A stretch of DNA of 64,000 bases from Selenomonadales bacterium 4137-cl (GCA_032334055.1 JAUOZS010000001.1:2702501-2766500); one strand, 5' to 3'; shown: positions 39,908-48,885, numbered from the stretch's first letter. Notes: generated from the letters alone by a model not told the origin. Numbers and translations: made by a program.

Positions 39908-41086
39908 TTACTTAGCCTGCTGGAAGCGGCTGAGGGTGAGGCCGCGCAGCCGTTTGTCGGTTTCGGCGCCGGCGATGTATTCGGCGATCATTTTGCCGGT
40001 TTTGGGGGCGAGGGCGATGCCGTCGCCTTCGTGGCCGGCTGCGATGACGAAGCCTTCGAGGCCTTCGACGGGGCCGAGGATGGGCATGCCGTCGGGGGTG
40101 TAGGGCCTGAGGCCGGCGAAGGTGCGGATGACGTGGATTTTGGCGAGGAAGGGCAGGATGTTGACGGCGTGCCGCAGGACGGCGGCGGTGGCTTCGGGGG
40201 TGACGGCGGTGTCGTAGCCGACGAATTCCCTGGTGCCGCCGATGAGGAGGGTGCCTTCGGCGGTCTGTCCGGCCGCCAGCCCTACGCCGAGGTCGGCGGC
40301 TTCGGGGTCCTCGCTGCGGATCATTTCGGGGTTGTATTTGGCGACGATGTAGCGGGCGCTCCAGATTTCCCCGCGGATCATGGGGGGCATGGGTTCGGTG
40401 ACGATGATCTGGCCGCGCCGCGGTTTGATAGGCAGCTCCAGTCCGGCCATGCGGCCGACGGCGGGAGCGAAGACGCCGGCGGCGTTGACGACCACGCCGG
40501 CGCTGATGTTGCCTTCCCGGGTCACGACCCCCTCCACCCTGCCGGCGTTGACCAGCAGGCCGCGGACTTCGGCCCCGGCCCTGATGTCGGCTCCGCCGCG
40601 CCGCGCGGCGCGGGCGAAGGCGAAGGTGAGTTTGAGGGGGCTGACTTCGGCGTCGGCGGGGCTGTAGGTGGCGGCGATGATCGAAGGCGAGAAGGCTGGC
40701 TGGCGGCGGCGGGCTTCGTCGCCGCTGATTATTTCGACCGGCAGGCCGTGGTTTTTCTGGCGCTCGACGAACTTTTCCATGATGGCCATCTGGCGTTCGT
40801 TTTCGATGGCGATCATGCCGCCGTGACGGTGGTAGTCGAGGTCGGCGCCGAGTTCTTCGCCGAGGGCGGGGAACATGGCCGAGCTTTCCAGGGCCAGGTC
40901 GAGGTGTACGCCGGGGTTTTTGGACTGCATGCTGATCGCTTTGTCGCAGGCGCCGGAGGTGCCGGCGCAGATGTCGTCGCGTTCTAAGAGGATGGGCCTG
41001 ACGCCCTGTTTGGTGAGATAGTAGGCGATGGCGGTGCCGATCACGCCGCCGCCGATGATGACTACGTCTGCGGTGCGTTGGCTCAT
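39908..41086 (-). CDS. DAO-family FAD amino-acid/imino-acid dehydrogenase, catalytic subunit
   Basis: This 392-residue flavoprotein of the DAO family (D-amino acid, glycine, sarcosine and proline oxidoreductases) has the N-terminal FAD motif VVIIGGGVIGTAIAYYLTKQG, VVNAAGVFAP in the middle and TFAGLRPYTPDGMPILGP toward the C terminus. It is the last gene of a five-subunit set equivalent to HcnABC, opine oxidase, and archaeal dye-linked proline dehydrogenase, and it would bear the substrate site. Electrons would pass to the partner flavin and iron-sulfur subunits. The ATG at 41086 overlaps the upstream stop and follows GGGAGGAAG. Substrate not determined; a cyclic or D-amino acid is likely. Confidence 0.88.
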   Translation of the reverse strand: MSQRTADVVIIGGGVIGTAIAYYLTKQGVRPILLERDDICAGTSGACDKAISMQSKNPGVHLDLALESSAMFPALGEELGADLDYHRHGGMIAIENERQMAIMEKFVERQKNHGLPVEIISGDEARRRQPAFSPSIIAATYSPADAEVSPLKLTFAFARAARRGGADIRAGAEVRGLLVNAGRVEGVVTREGNISAGVVVNAAGVFAPAVGRMAGLELPIKPRRGQIIVTEPMPPMIRGEIWSARYIVAKYNPEMIRSEDPEAADLGVGLAAGQTAEGTLLIGGTREFVGYDTAVTPEATAAVLRHAVNILPFLAKIHVIRTFAGLRPYTPDGMPILGPVEGLEGFVIAAGHEGDGIALAPKTGKMIAEYIAGAETDKRLRGLTLSRFQQAK

Positions 41087-41382
41087 TTGTCTTCCTCCCG
41101 GCATTTGCATACTGCCGGCCCGCCGTCGGTGTTTAAAAGCGCTTCGACGGTGACGGAGCGCACGGGGGGACGGACGGAGGAGGGCTCTATTTCCCCGGGG
41201 TTCTGGCCGGTTTCGGCGGCGATGAGGCCGGCGATCAACCGGCGGCAGGTCCGCCCCTGGCAGAGGCCCATGCCGGCTCCGGTGCGCCTTTTGACGCCGT
41301 TTACGGTGGTGGCGCCTTCGGCGATGGCCTGGCGGATTTCGTCTTCGGTTACTTCTTCGCAGCGGCAGATGTGTTTGCTCAT
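41083..41382 (-). CDS. BFD-like [2Fe-2S] subunit
   Basis: This 99-residue protein has a bacterioferritin-associated-ferredoxin-like domain. CRCEEVTEDEIRQAIAEGA and GMGLCQGRTCRR supply the four 2Fe-2S cysteines (CxC...CxxxxC). The C-terminal tail has two more cysteines in VCKCREEDK. In homologous multi-subunit dehydrogenases this domain is fused to another subunit; here it is separate. It overlaps both neighbours by four bases, so it is tightly coupled in the dehydrogenase operon. Confidence 0.85.
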   Translation of the reverse strand: MSKHICRCEEVTEDEIRQAIAEGATTVNGVKRRTGAGMGLCQGRTCRRLIAGLIAAETGQNPGEIEPSSVRPPVRSVTVEALLNTDGGPAVCKCREEDK

Positions 41383-41888
41383 GACTGGGCCCTCCCCTCG
41401 ACGCTGATTGCTCTTACGGTGTTCAGCAGTTCTTTGGGGACGCGGACGGTGACGACGGCGGTGTGGTCCTGGGCGGTCGCGTTCAGTACCTTTTCGACGG
41501 TGCCGTCGCCCACGCGCTGTCCCCTGCGGTCGAGCGCGACGACGGCGTCGCCGGGCTGCGGCAGGGGCCAAGCCTCGTAGGGCAGTTGGACGGTGCCTTC
41601 GCCGCCGGGACGGGAGCCGTCGATGACGAAGATGGCAAGTCCCGGGCATCTGGCTATGCATACGCCGCAGCCGATGCATTTGGCGGCGTCGAGGACGGGT
41701 AGCGAGGTAATGGGCACGCCGACGGTGATGGCGTGTACGGGGCAAGCTTGTTCGCAGGGGTTGCAGGGGATGTCCTGCACGCATTCGATGACCGCGACCG
41801 GTCCCTTGGCCATACGTTCGGAAGCGGGCAGGCAGGCCGCGAGTTCGTCGGCAGAAAGGTAGCCGCAGGTGGCGAGTTTAGCTGACAT
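41379..41888 (-). CDS. Ferredoxin-like 4Fe-4S subunit
   Basis: This 169-residue protein has two 4Fe-4S motifs, CNPCEQACP (about residues 42-50) and CIGCGVCIARCP (about 71-82). The first is shortened to CxxCxxxC, consistent with a dicluster ferredoxin. The C-terminal 80 residues are a beta-rich domain (GDAVVALDRRGQRVGDGTVEKVL) as in related delta subunits. It relays electrons from the flavoprotein subunits to an acceptor. It overlaps the upstream FAD gene by 11 bp. Confidence 0.85.
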   Translation of the reverse strand: MSAKLATCGYLSADELAACLPASERMAKGPVAVIECVQDIPCNPCEQACPVHAITVGVPITSLPVLDAAKCIGCGVCIARCPGLAIFVIDGSRPGGEGTVQLPYEAWPLPQPGDAVVALDRRGQRVGDGTVEKVLNATAQDHTAVVTVRVPKELLNTVRAISVEGRAQS

Positions 41889-42981
41889 GCGCTCCCCTCC
41901 CTTCGGCGGTGATCTGGGCTTTGGCGTCGCGGCGGGCTTGACCGAAGCGCCCTGTTCTGAGGGCGTTTAGTCTCGTCCATACGGCTTCTTTGAGGGCCGC
42001 GGCTTCGGTGGGGGCCACGCGGCCGAGGGCTTCGGCGGCGGCGATGCCGGCGAGGCGCCCTTCTTCCATGGCGCTGCTGGCTTCTTCGACGCCGGTGATG
42101 TCGCCGGCGACGTAGATGCCGGCGGCGGTTGTTTCCATGTTGTCGTCGTGGACGGGCAGGTGGCCGCCGAGTTTGGGGATGTAGGTGTATCTGCAGCCGC
42201 ACATGAGGGCGAGCTCTGCTAACGGGGTGAGGCCGACGGCGATGGCGACACAGCCGATTTCGATGTCGCGCTCGCTGCCGGGCACGGGGCGGAAGCGGTC
42301 GTCGAGGGCGACAAGGGTGGCCCCTTCGACGCGGTCGGCGCCGTGGACGCATTTGACGGTGTGCCCGGTGAGGATGGGGACGCCCAGGCGGGAGATTTTG
42401 GCGGCGTGGACGCCGTAGCCGCCGATTACGGGGGCGGCTTCGACGAGGGCCGCGACCTGGCCGCCGGCCTGGCGGATCTGGTAGCTGACGATGAGGCCGA
42501 CGTTGCCGCTGCCGACCATGAGCGTTCTGGCCGCGGGCAGCACCCGGTGAAGATTGACCATGGTCTGGACGGCGCCGGCGCTCATGACGCCGGGCAGGGT
42601 GCAGCCGGGGAAGGCGAGGGCGTTTTCGGAGGCGCCGGTGGCGAGGATTATTTTTTTCGGGCTGAGGATCACGCGGCGCTGGTCGGCGGTGATGACGGCC
42701 ACGCGGCGGTCGGGGTAGATGGCGTAGACGGTGGCGCCGAGTTCGATGCGGGCGCCGAGCCGGGCGGTTTCCGCGAGCAGCGAGTCGCCGATGGCGTAGC
42801 CGCGCACGCCGGCGCGGTGGTCTTTGGAGCCGAAGAATTTGTGGATCTGTTTGAAGAGCTGGCCGCCGGGGCGATCGTTTTCGTCGAGGACGAGGACGTC
42901 GGCTCCCAGCCTGGCGGCTTCGGCGGCGGCCGACAGGCCCGCCGGTCCGGCGCCGATGACGATGATGTCTGCCTGGGTCAT
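41878..42981 (-). CDS. FAD/NAD(P)-binding subunit (HcnB/OoxA type)
   Basis: This 367-residue pyridine-nucleotide-disulfide-oxidoreductase-fold protein has the FAD motif IIVIGAGPAGLSAAAEAARLG at the start, a second GxGxxG-type motif in TLMVGSGNVGLIVSYQIRQAGG near residue 155, and IYVAGDITGVEEASSAMEEGRLAG at the end. It is the alpha-type subunit of HcnABC-like dehydrogenases and probably the site that hands electrons to NAD or a carrier. Gene order 2Fe-2S, FAD, 4Fe-4S, BFD, DAO is fully overlapping, showing one complex. Confidence 0.88.
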   Translation of the reverse strand: MTQADIIVIGAGPAGLSAAAEAARLGADVLVLDENDRPGGQLFKQIHKFFGSKDHRAGVRGYAIGDSLLAETARLGARIELGATVYAIYPDRRVAVITADQRRVILSPKKIILATGASENALAFPGCTLPGVMSAGAVQTMVNLHRVLPAARTLMVGSGNVGLIVSYQIRQAGGQVAALVEAAPVIGGYGVHAAKISRLGVPILTGHTVKCVHGADRVEGATLVALDDRFRPVPGSERDIEIGCVAIAVGLTPLAELALMCGCRYTYIPKLGGHLPVHDDNMETTAAGIYVAGDITGVEEASSAMEEGRLAGIAAAEALGRVAPTEAAALKEAVWTRLNALRTGRFGQARRDAKAQITAEGRGAHVS

Positions 42982-43295
42982 TCCTTTGCCTCCTGTTCCG
43001 GCGACGCGCCCTGGGTGGTTATTTTCATGCCGGCGCGCACCGGGGTGACGCAGGTACGGACGTTGGCCTGGCCGTCGACGGTCATGACGCAGTCGGTGCA
43101 GCGGCCGATGCCGCAGAATACGCCGCGCGGCTCGCCGCTTTTGCGGGTGTGGCGAAGCTTCAGGCGGCCGGCGGCGATGATGGCGGCGGCGATGGGTTCG
43201 CCTTCGCGGGCGGGGATGAGTTCGCCGTCGACTTCGATGGTGACCGGGGGGTTTTCGTCGATTTCTCCGAGGATGGGGTGATGAAGTATTCTCAT
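42978..43295 (-). CDS. 2Fe-2S subunit (HcnA type)
   Basis: This 105-residue protein is homologous to the HcnA/gamma subunit. EVDGELIPAREGEPIAAAIIAAG is followed by the plant-type cluster motif CGIGRCTDCVMTVDG, with the last ligand in VRTCVTPV. It is the first subunit of the dehydrogenase set and overlaps the next start by four bases. The start lies 55 bp after the Na+ symporter stop on the same strand. Confidence 0.88.
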   Translation of the reverse strand: MRILHHPILGEIDENPPVTIEVDGELIPAREGEPIAAAIIAAGRLKLRHTRKSGEPRGVFCGIGRCTDCVMTVDGQANVRTCVTPVRAGMKITTQGASPEQEAKE

Positions 43296-43350
43296 GTGTA
43301 CACCTCTTATTGGCTGCGGGGGGGCATCAGCCCCCCCGCGGCAGGCATGA

Positions 43351-44799
43351 TCAGTTGCTGATGCTCTGCGGCGCGTCTTTGCCGGCGCCGCGTGTAAGCA
43401 TGGATACCACGACGATGAGGATGACGGCGGTGACGAGAGCGATGAGCACCGCGTTGGGGCCGAGGGCGGTCACTTGGGTGAGGACCGAGCCGGCGATGAG
43501 GCCGACGCGGGCGCCCCAGGGGGTGACTTTGCAGTTCTTGCGGCCCATCTGCAGCGGTTCGTCGCTGCGCTCGCGCCACAGGAAGCCGACGAGCAGGAGC
43601 GGCACGAGGCCGCCGCCGGCCATGGCGTAGGCTTTGGAGAAGAGGCCGAGGATGGTGGAGGCCTGGAGAGCCGCCCAGCACGCGAAGACGCCGACAACGA
43701 CGGTCAGCCCTTTGGCCAGTTTTACGAGGGCCTGGTCGTCCAGGTCGGGCCGGAAGGGTTTGATGAGGTCGTTGACGATGAGGACGGTGGCGGCGTTGAG
43801 GTTGGAGTCGGCCGAGGACATGCCCGCGGCGAGGATGAGGGTGAAGACCATCGCCGACAGCCACATGGGCATGTATTTGGTCAGCATCCAGGGAATGGCG
43901 TCGTCGGGCTTGAGGTTGGGGTTGAGGGTGAGGACTACCATGCCGACGAGGCAGGTGCCGAGCACCATGATGAGGGCGCCGGTGCCGCTGATGAGCAGGC
44001 CGGTGCGGGCGGTGCTGGCGCTTTTGGCCGCGAAGCAGCGCTGCCAGTAGATCTGGGCGGAGAGAACGCCGACGGTGGCGGTGACGAATTTGACGACCAT
44101 GGTCATGGGCTCAACTTTGTTGAAGCTCCACAGTTCGCCCTTGCCCATGGCGGTCAGGCGGCTGCCCAGCTCGGCGAGGCTCCAGTGGACGGGCTCGAAG
44201 GCGTAGAAGTAGAAGGCGGTGCCGAGGATGAGGACGAGGACGCCCTGGAAGAGGTCGGTCCAGACGACCGAGTGGATGCCGCCGAGGGCGGTGTAGACGA
44301 TGAAGACGGCGGAGAAGAGGAGGATGATGGGTGTGGGGCTGGCGCCGGTGGCGATGTTGAATATGGCGCCGAAGGCCTTGCCCTGGCCGCCGACCCAGGC
44401 GATCATGATGCAGCAGGCCAAGATGGCGGCGATGGCCCGCGTCCATTTGTCGCGGACGAAGAGGTCATCGGCCATTTCGGCGACGGTGTTATAGGTGAAC
44501 CGCCCGGCGATGCCGGCGAACAAGAGGGCGAAAAGGATTTTCGAGCCCTGTTCGCCGAGGATGAAGGACATCCACGGCAAGCCCATGCTGTAGCCGCGGC
44601 CGGCGTGGCCGACGAAGTTGCCGACGCCCATGATGGTGGCGAATTCGGTGAAGAGGATGAGATAAAGGGGGAAGTTGCCGCCACCGATGGCGTACTGGGA
44701 GAAGGATTCGCCGGCTTTGCCCTGTACCCGCCAGGAAATCCAGAGGAAACAGGCGCACATTATGATGGTAATAGTCCATAACGTGGTTCCGAGATCCAT
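43351..44799 (-). CDS. Sodium:solute symporter (SSS family)
   Basis: This 482-residue protein has about thirteen transmembrane helices. SSS landmarks are QYAIGGGNFPLYLILFTEFATIMG, AWVGGQGKAFGAIFNIATG, YTALGGIHSVVWTDLFQG and LAAGMSSADSNLNAATVLIVNDL. It imports an organic solute with Na+; relatives carry proline, pantothenate, sugars or short acids. Its place between a racemase and an amino-acid dehydrogenase makes an amino acid the likely cargo. GGAGGTAGG precedes the ATG. Confidence 0.9.
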   Translation of the reverse strand: MDLGTTLWTITIIMCACFLWISWRVQGKAGESFSQYAIGGGNFPLYLILFTEFATIMGVGNFVGHAGRGYSMGLPWMSFILGEQGSKILFALLFAGIAGRFTYNTVAEMADDLFVRDKWTRAIAAILACCIMIAWVGGQGKAFGAIFNIATGASPTPIILLFSAVFIVYTALGGIHSVVWTDLFQGVLVLILGTAFYFYAFEPVHWSLAELGSRLTAMGKGELWSFNKVEPMTMVVKFVTATVGVLSAQIYWQRCFAAKSASTARTGLLISGTGALIMVLGTCLVGMVVLTLNPNLKPDDAIPWMLTKYMPMWLSAMVFTLILAAGMSSADSNLNAATVLIVNDLIKPFRPDLDDQALVKLAKGLTVVVGVFACWAALQASTILGLFSKAYAMAGGGLVPLLLVGFLWRERSDEPLQMGRKNCKVTPWGARVGLIAGSVLTQVTALGPNAVLIALVTAVILIVVVSMLTRGAGKDAPQSISN

Positions 44800-44859
44800 A
44801 TACCTACCTCCTTTTTTGGTTGCCTTACGAAAGCCTATGGTTTTTTGCCGGTTGTTATG

Positions 44860-45627
44860 TCAGCGGGCATCCCTCCCCACGGCAAGCGGTTCCGCGGGAT
44901 CCCGCCAGTCGTCGGCCGCCCCCGCCGGCCCGCGGGCGAATTCGAGGGCGCCGATGAGGGACAGGATGTCGTATACCGGAAGGCCCGTGACGCGGGCGAA
45001 GATGCGCCGGAAGGGCGGCAGGTTGGTGCATTCGAGGACGAGCGCCCCGGCGGCGGGGAAGCGCGCCCTGATTTCGCGGGCGGCTTCCTCGATTTCGCTT
45101 TGCAGCCGGGGGACGTCGAGGACGGTTTTCTGGCGGACGAAGGTGTCATAGAATTCCGGCCTGTCTTCGAGGCCGTAGATGATGTGGCGGCCGGTTTCGA
45201 TGCCGGCTCCGGCTAGGTGGCGGGGCGTGAGGCGCTCGCCGTTGGCGGTGACGATGACGATTTGCCCCGCCGGCCCGAGGTCTTTTTCGACCGCCGGAAC
45301 CTGCAGCAGGCTGGAGGTGAGCACGGGGATGCCGACAGCCGCCGCCAATTCCCGCTGGAAGACGGCGAGGAAGCCGCAGCTGGTGGTGACGGCTTTGACG
45401 CCTTCGGCTTCGAGTTCCCGGGCTCCCTCGACGAAGGAGGCCAGCAGCCGCTCGTCGTTTTGTTCGACGACTTTGGCGGGCAGGGCGCCGCGAACGGTTT
45501 TGTAGCGGACGGGGAACGGGAAGGTGCGGGCGTTGCCGATGTCGCCCACCAGGCGCGGAAAGACGGTGTCGAGCATGAGGATGCCGAGGTCTTGCCCGTA
45601 GTTGGTGTATCCTCCGGTAAGTTTCAT
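44860..45627 (-). CDS. Asp/Glu/hydantoin racemase-family protein
   Basis: This 255-residue cofactor-independent racemase-like protein has a cysteine in each half near the expected positions: VTTSCGFLAVFQ (about residue 78) and LVLECTNLPPFRR (about 195). These are the two-base catalytic pair of the Asp/Glu racemase fold. It might epimerise the substrate imported by the symporter so that the dehydrogenase can oxidise it. The start at 45627 (ATG, GGGAGG six bases upstream) is preferred over ATG at 45633 and over an upstream extension. Confidence 0.82.
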   Translation of the reverse strand: MKLTGGYTNYGQDLGILMLDTVFPRLVGDIGNARTFPFPVRYKTVRGALPAKVVEQNDERLLASFVEGARELEAEGVKAVTTSCGFLAVFQRELAAAVGIPVLTSSLLQVPAVEKDLGPAGQIVIVTANGERLTPRHLAGAGIETGRHIIYGLEDRPEFYDTFVRQKTVLDVPRLQSEIEEAAREIRARFPAAGALVLECTNLPPFRRIFARVTGLPVYDILSLIGALEFARGPAGAADDWRDPAEPLAVGRDAR

Positions 45628-45658
45628 TGACATCCTCCCGTTTTTTCGGCCCCAGGGG

Positions 45659-46552
45659 TTATGCTTTGACCGGCAGGCCGATTTTGAGCATTTCGGCGCG
45701 GATTTTCTCAAGGTCGGCCGCGCCCGGCGCGACGAGCGGCAGGCGGACGTCGCCGGCGGCGAGGCCGAGCATGTTGACGGCGGCTTTGACCGGGGTGGGG
45801 TTGGTGGCGATGAACATGGCCCTGTATACGGGCAGCAGCTTGAGGTGCAGTTCCCTGGCGCGGGCGAGTTCGCCGGCGAGGAAGGCGGTGATCATCGCCT
45901 TGATCTCGCGGCCGACGATGTGGCCGGCGACGCTGATGATGCCGCAGCCGCCGATCGCCAGGGCCGGGAGGGTGAGGGCGTCGTCGCCGGAGTAAAGGTC
46001 GAAATCGTCCGGGGTTGTACGAATTATTTCGCTCATTTGTTCCAAATTCCCGCTCGCTTCTTTGACGGCGACGATGTTTTCCATTTTCGCCAGCCTCTGG
46101 ACGGTTTCGGGCAGCAGGTTGATGCCGGTGCGGCCGGGGACGTTGTAGACGATGATGGGCAGGCCGGGGGCGGCTTCGGCCGCGGCGGCGAAATGCCGGT
46201 AGAGGCCTTCCTGCGAGGGTTTGTTGTAGTAGGGGGCTACGAGCATCGCACCGTGCAGGCCGATGCGGGCGGCTTCCTTGGTGAGGCGCACCGATTTGGC
46301 GGTGTCGTTGGTGCCGGTGCCGCCGATGACGTAGGCCCGGTCGCCGACGGCGGCCAGGACGGTTTCGAAGAGTTTCAGCCGTTCCTCGTCGGTGAGGGTG
46401 GCGGCTTCGCCGGTGCTGCCGGCGACGACCAGGCCGTCGTTGCCGTGGTCGACGAGGTAGGCGGCCAGTTCGGCGGCTTTGTCGTAGGCGACGGCCATGT
46501 TGCTGTCGAAGGGGGTGACCATCGCGGTGAGCACTTGTCCGAATTTACCCAT
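45659..46552 (-). CDS. dapA: 4-hydroxy-tetrahydrodipicolinate synthase
   Basis: This 297-residue class-I aldolase condenses pyruvate with aspartate semialdehyde, the first committed lysine step. The Schiff-base lysine is in NIVAVKEASGN, the catalytic Tyr in IIVYNVPGRTG, and GSTGEAATLTDEER binds pyruvate. Length is standard. It follows lysC by three bases and asd further upstream, so the three early aspartate-family enzymes form one block. The DapA family also contains hydroxyproline-pathway deaminases, but the asd-lysC context favours lysine or dipicolinate synthesis. Confidence 0.92.
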   Translation of the reverse strand: MGKFGQVLTAMVTPFDSNMAVAYDKAAELAAYLVDHGNDGLVVAGSTGEAATLTDEERLKLFETVLAAVGDRAYVIGGTGTNDTAKSVRLTKEAARIGLHGAMLVAPYYNKPSQEGLYRHFAAAAEAAPGLPIIVYNVPGRTGINLLPETVQRLAKMENIVAVKEASGNLEQMSEIIRTTPDDFDLYSGDDALTLPALAIGGCGIISVAGHIVGREIKAMITAFLAGELARARELHLKLLPVYRAMFIATNPTPVKAAVNMLGLAAGDVRLPLVAPGAADLEKIRAEMLKIGLPVKA

Positions 46553-46555
46553 TTT

Positions 46556-47773
46556 TTAGCCTCCTTTGCCCTGTTGCTCGAGTACGCCGGCATGCAGGGC
46601 CTTGAGCGCGGCCGCGAGGTCGGCGGCGGCGACGATGCCGGATACGGCGAACGGGCCGGTGTAGGTGTGCAGGACGCCGATTTTCGCCTGGCTGAGCAGG
46701 TCGACGAAGGTGTTGACGACGGCCGCCGCCGGCGATGAGCAGCCGATGAGGGATATTTTGGCGCATTCTTCCACTTTGGCGGCGACGCTTAGGCCGGCGG
46801 CCGCGGCCTGGCCGGCGGCGAGCTCGATGTCGGTCTGGGCGGCGATGATATCGACGCCCTGCGGGGTTATGTTGATGAGGTCGGCGTCGAGGCCGCTCGC
46901 GGCCATGCGGGCGAGCGCGGCGGCGTCCGTGCCTTTTTTCCCCCAGGCGAGTCTGATGATGCCGTAGCCGTTCTTGTGGGCCAGGCCGACGGCGACGCGC
47001 CCCCGCAGGCGTTCGATGGTGCCGTCGCGGTCGTTGGCCACGAGGGTGCCGGCGGCGTCGCCGAAGGTGCTTTTGATCCTGAGCGGCAGGTTGTGGCGAA
47101 GGGCGATTTCAACCGCGCGGGGGTGGATGACTTTGGCGCCCTGGATGGCGAGCTGGTAAGCTTCTTCGTAGGAGATGACCGGGATGGTGCAGGCTGCGGG
47201 GACCACCCGCGGGTCGGCGGTCATGATGCCGTCGACGTCGGTGTAGATTTCGGCGACCTCTGCCTTGACCGCCGCCGCCAGCGCGGCGGCGCTGGTGTCG
47301 CTGCCGCCCCGGCCGAGGGTGGTGATTTCGCCGGCTTCGCTGGCGCCCTGGAAGCCGGCGACGACGACGATCCGTCCGGCGGCGAGGTGGGCGGTGACGT
47401 TCTTGGGGTCGATCCGGATGATCTGGGCGTCGCCGTGGGCGGGGGTGGTGATGATGCCGGCCTGCTGGCCGGTGAGGAAGACGGCGTCGTGGCCGGCTTT
47501 TTTTAGCGCGCCGACGACGATGACGCCGGCGACGATTTCGCCGCAGGCCATGATGAGGTCCTGTTCGCGTTTGGCGATTACGGGGCATTCTTCTTTCGCC
47601 AGGGTGAGGAGGGTGTCGGTGGCGTACGGTTCCCCGGCCCGCCCGAGGGCGGAGACGACGACGAGCGGGGCGTAACCGGCCGCCTTGGCGGCGGTGATCC
47701 GGGCGACGACCTGCTGGCGGCGTTCGGCGGTGCTTACGGAGGTGCCGCCGAATTTCTGGACTAGTATCCGCAT
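46556..47773 (-). CDS. lysC: Aspartate kinase
   Basis: This 405-residue aspartokinase has an N-terminal kinase domain (about 1-245: VQKFGGTSVSTAERR, TTLGRGGSDTSAAALAAAVKAE, YTDVDGIMTADPRVVP) and two C-terminal ACT domains (about 260-400) that mediate feedback by lysine or other end products. It makes aspartyl phosphate. The start at 47773 is the Met of MRILVQKFGG; an in-frame extension to 47986 overlaps asd and is rejected. The gap to asd is 13 nt. Confidence 0.94.
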   Translation of the reverse strand: MRILVQKFGGTSVSTAERRQQVVARITAAKAAGYAPLVVVSALGRAGEPYATDTLLTLAKEECPVIAKREQDLIMACGEIVAGVIVVGALKKAGHDAVFLTGQQAGIITTPAHGDAQIIRIDPKNVTAHLAAGRIVVVAGFQGASEAGEITTLGRGGSDTSAAALAAAVKAEVAEIYTDVDGIMTADPRVVPAACTIPVISYEEAYQLAIQGAKVIHPRAVEIALRHNLPLRIKSTFGDAAGTLVANDRDGTIERLRGRVAVGLAHKNGYGIIRLAWGKKGTDAAALARMAASGLDADLINITPQGVDIIAAQTDIELAAGQAAAAGLSVAAKVEECAKISLIGCSSPAAAVVNTFVDLLSQAKIGVLHTYTGPFAVSGIVAAADLAAALKALHAGVLEQQGKGG

Positions 47774-47786
47774 GGGGTTCCCCCTC

Positions 47787-48812
47787 CTAGACGAGACGTC
47801 GGGCGATGAGCTGCTCGGCGATCTGGATGGCGTTGAGGGCCGCGCCTTTGCGGATCTGGTCGCCGACGACCCAGATGTTGAGCCCCGCCGGTACGGTGCG
47901 GTCTTCGCGGATGCGGCCCACGAAAACTTCGTCCCGGCCGGCGGTGAAGGCCGGCATGGGGTAGATCTGGCGGTCGGGCTCGTCAAGGACTGATACTCCC
48001 GGTGCGGCGGCCAGTATCCGCCGCGCTTCCTCGACCGGAAGCTTGCGGCTGGTTTCGAGGTTGAGGAATTCGGAGTGGCTGCGGAGGACGGGGGCGCGCA
48101 CCGTGGTGGCTGTGATCGGCAGGGAGGGCAGGTGCATGATTTTGCGTGTTTCGAGCACCAGTTTCATTTCTTCTTTGGTGTAGCCTTCGTCCTGGAAGAC
48201 GTCGATCTGGGGGATGAGGTTGAAGGCGATGGGGTAGTGTTCGTCGAGCGAGGCGACGGGCAGTACGGACGCCGCGGGCTGGCGGCCGTCGAGGAGGTCG
48301 CGCAGCTGGCCGTTGAGTTCGTCCAGGGCGGCTTTGCCGGCCCCGGAGACAGCCTGACAGGTGGAGACGATGACCCGTTTGAGTTCGGCTTGCTGATGGA
48401 TGGGGTTGATGGCCAGGGCCATGATGATGGTGGAGCAGTTGGGGTTGGCGATGATGCCGTTGTGGTTGTTGAGGTCGGCGATGTTGACCTCGGGCACGAT
48501 GAGCGGCACGTCGGGCTCAAGGCGGAAGGCGCTGCTGTTGTCGATGACGACGGCGCCCGCCTTGACCGCTTCCGGGGCGAGGACCTTGCTGATGGGGCCG
48601 CCGGCGAAAAAGGCTATCTGGATGTCGCGGAAGGCTTCGGGCGTGGCTTCCTCGACGACATAGTCGCTGCCGCGGAAGGAAATGGTCGTGCCCACTTCCA
48701 GAGCCAGCAGCCGGAGTTTGCCGATGGGAAAGTCGCGGCTGGCGAGGATGTCGAGCAGTTCGGTGCCGACCGCTCCCGTCGCGCCCAAGATGGCTACATT
48801 GTATTTCTCCAT
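47787..48812 (-). CDS. asd: Aspartate-semialdehyde dehydrogenase
   Basis: This 341-residue NADPH-dependent reductase of aspartyl phosphate has the N-terminal nucleotide motif VAILGATGAVGTELLDIL, the catalytic Cys in ANPNCSTIIMA, QAVSGAGKAALDEL and the late His in VLRSHSEFLNLE. It is first in the block asd-lysC-dapA. A sigma-54 promoter lies 59 bp upstream of its start (48871-48885), unusual for a biosynthetic gene. No lysine riboswitch was recognised in the leader. Confidence 0.94.
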   Translation of the reverse strand: MEKYNVAILGATGAVGTELLDILASRDFPIGKLRLLALEVGTTISFRGSDYVVEEATPEAFRDIQIAFFAGGPISKVLAPEAVKAGAVVIDNSSAFRLEPDVPLIVPEVNIADLNNHNGIIANPNCSTIIMALAINPIHQQAELKRVIVSTCQAVSGAGKAALDELNGQLRDLLDGRQPAASVLPVASLDEHYPIAFNLIPQIDVFQDEGYTKEEMKLVLETRKIMHLPSLPITATTVRAPVLRSHSEFLNLETSRKLPVEEARRILAAAPGVSVLDEPDRQIYPMPAFTAGRDEVFVGRIREDRTVPAGLNIWVVGDQIRKGAALNAIQIAEQLIARRLV

Positions 48813-48870
48813 TCATATCCCCCTTTGTACCCGCAGTGTGGTATTAATAGAACTACACCGCATATGTAAC

Positions 48871-48885
48871 GCAATATCCGTGCCA
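48871..48885 (-). promoter_or_regulatory. Sigma-54 (-24/-12) promoter of the asd operon
   Basis: Read on the minus strand, TGGCACGGATATTGC matches the sigma-54 consensus TGGCAC-N5-TTGC exactly. It points at asd (start 48812), leaving a leader of about 50 nt. The divergent gene at 49078 encodes a sigma-54 activator. Confidence 0.88.

Noticed and set aside
45659..46552. DapA homologue as hydroxyproline-pathway deaminase
   Set aside because: Considered because of the neighbouring dehydrogenase, but direct linkage to lysC and asd and the canonical DapA motifs favour the lysine enzyme.
46556..47986. Longer aspartate kinase with 71 extra N-terminal residues
   Set aside because: The extension is Ser/Pro/Arg-rich shadow of asd. 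The kinase motif begins at the Met encoded at 47773.
48813..48870. Lysine riboswitch in the asd leader
   Set aside because: The leader after the sigma-54 promoter is only about 50 nt and lacks the long multi-helix lysine aptamer.
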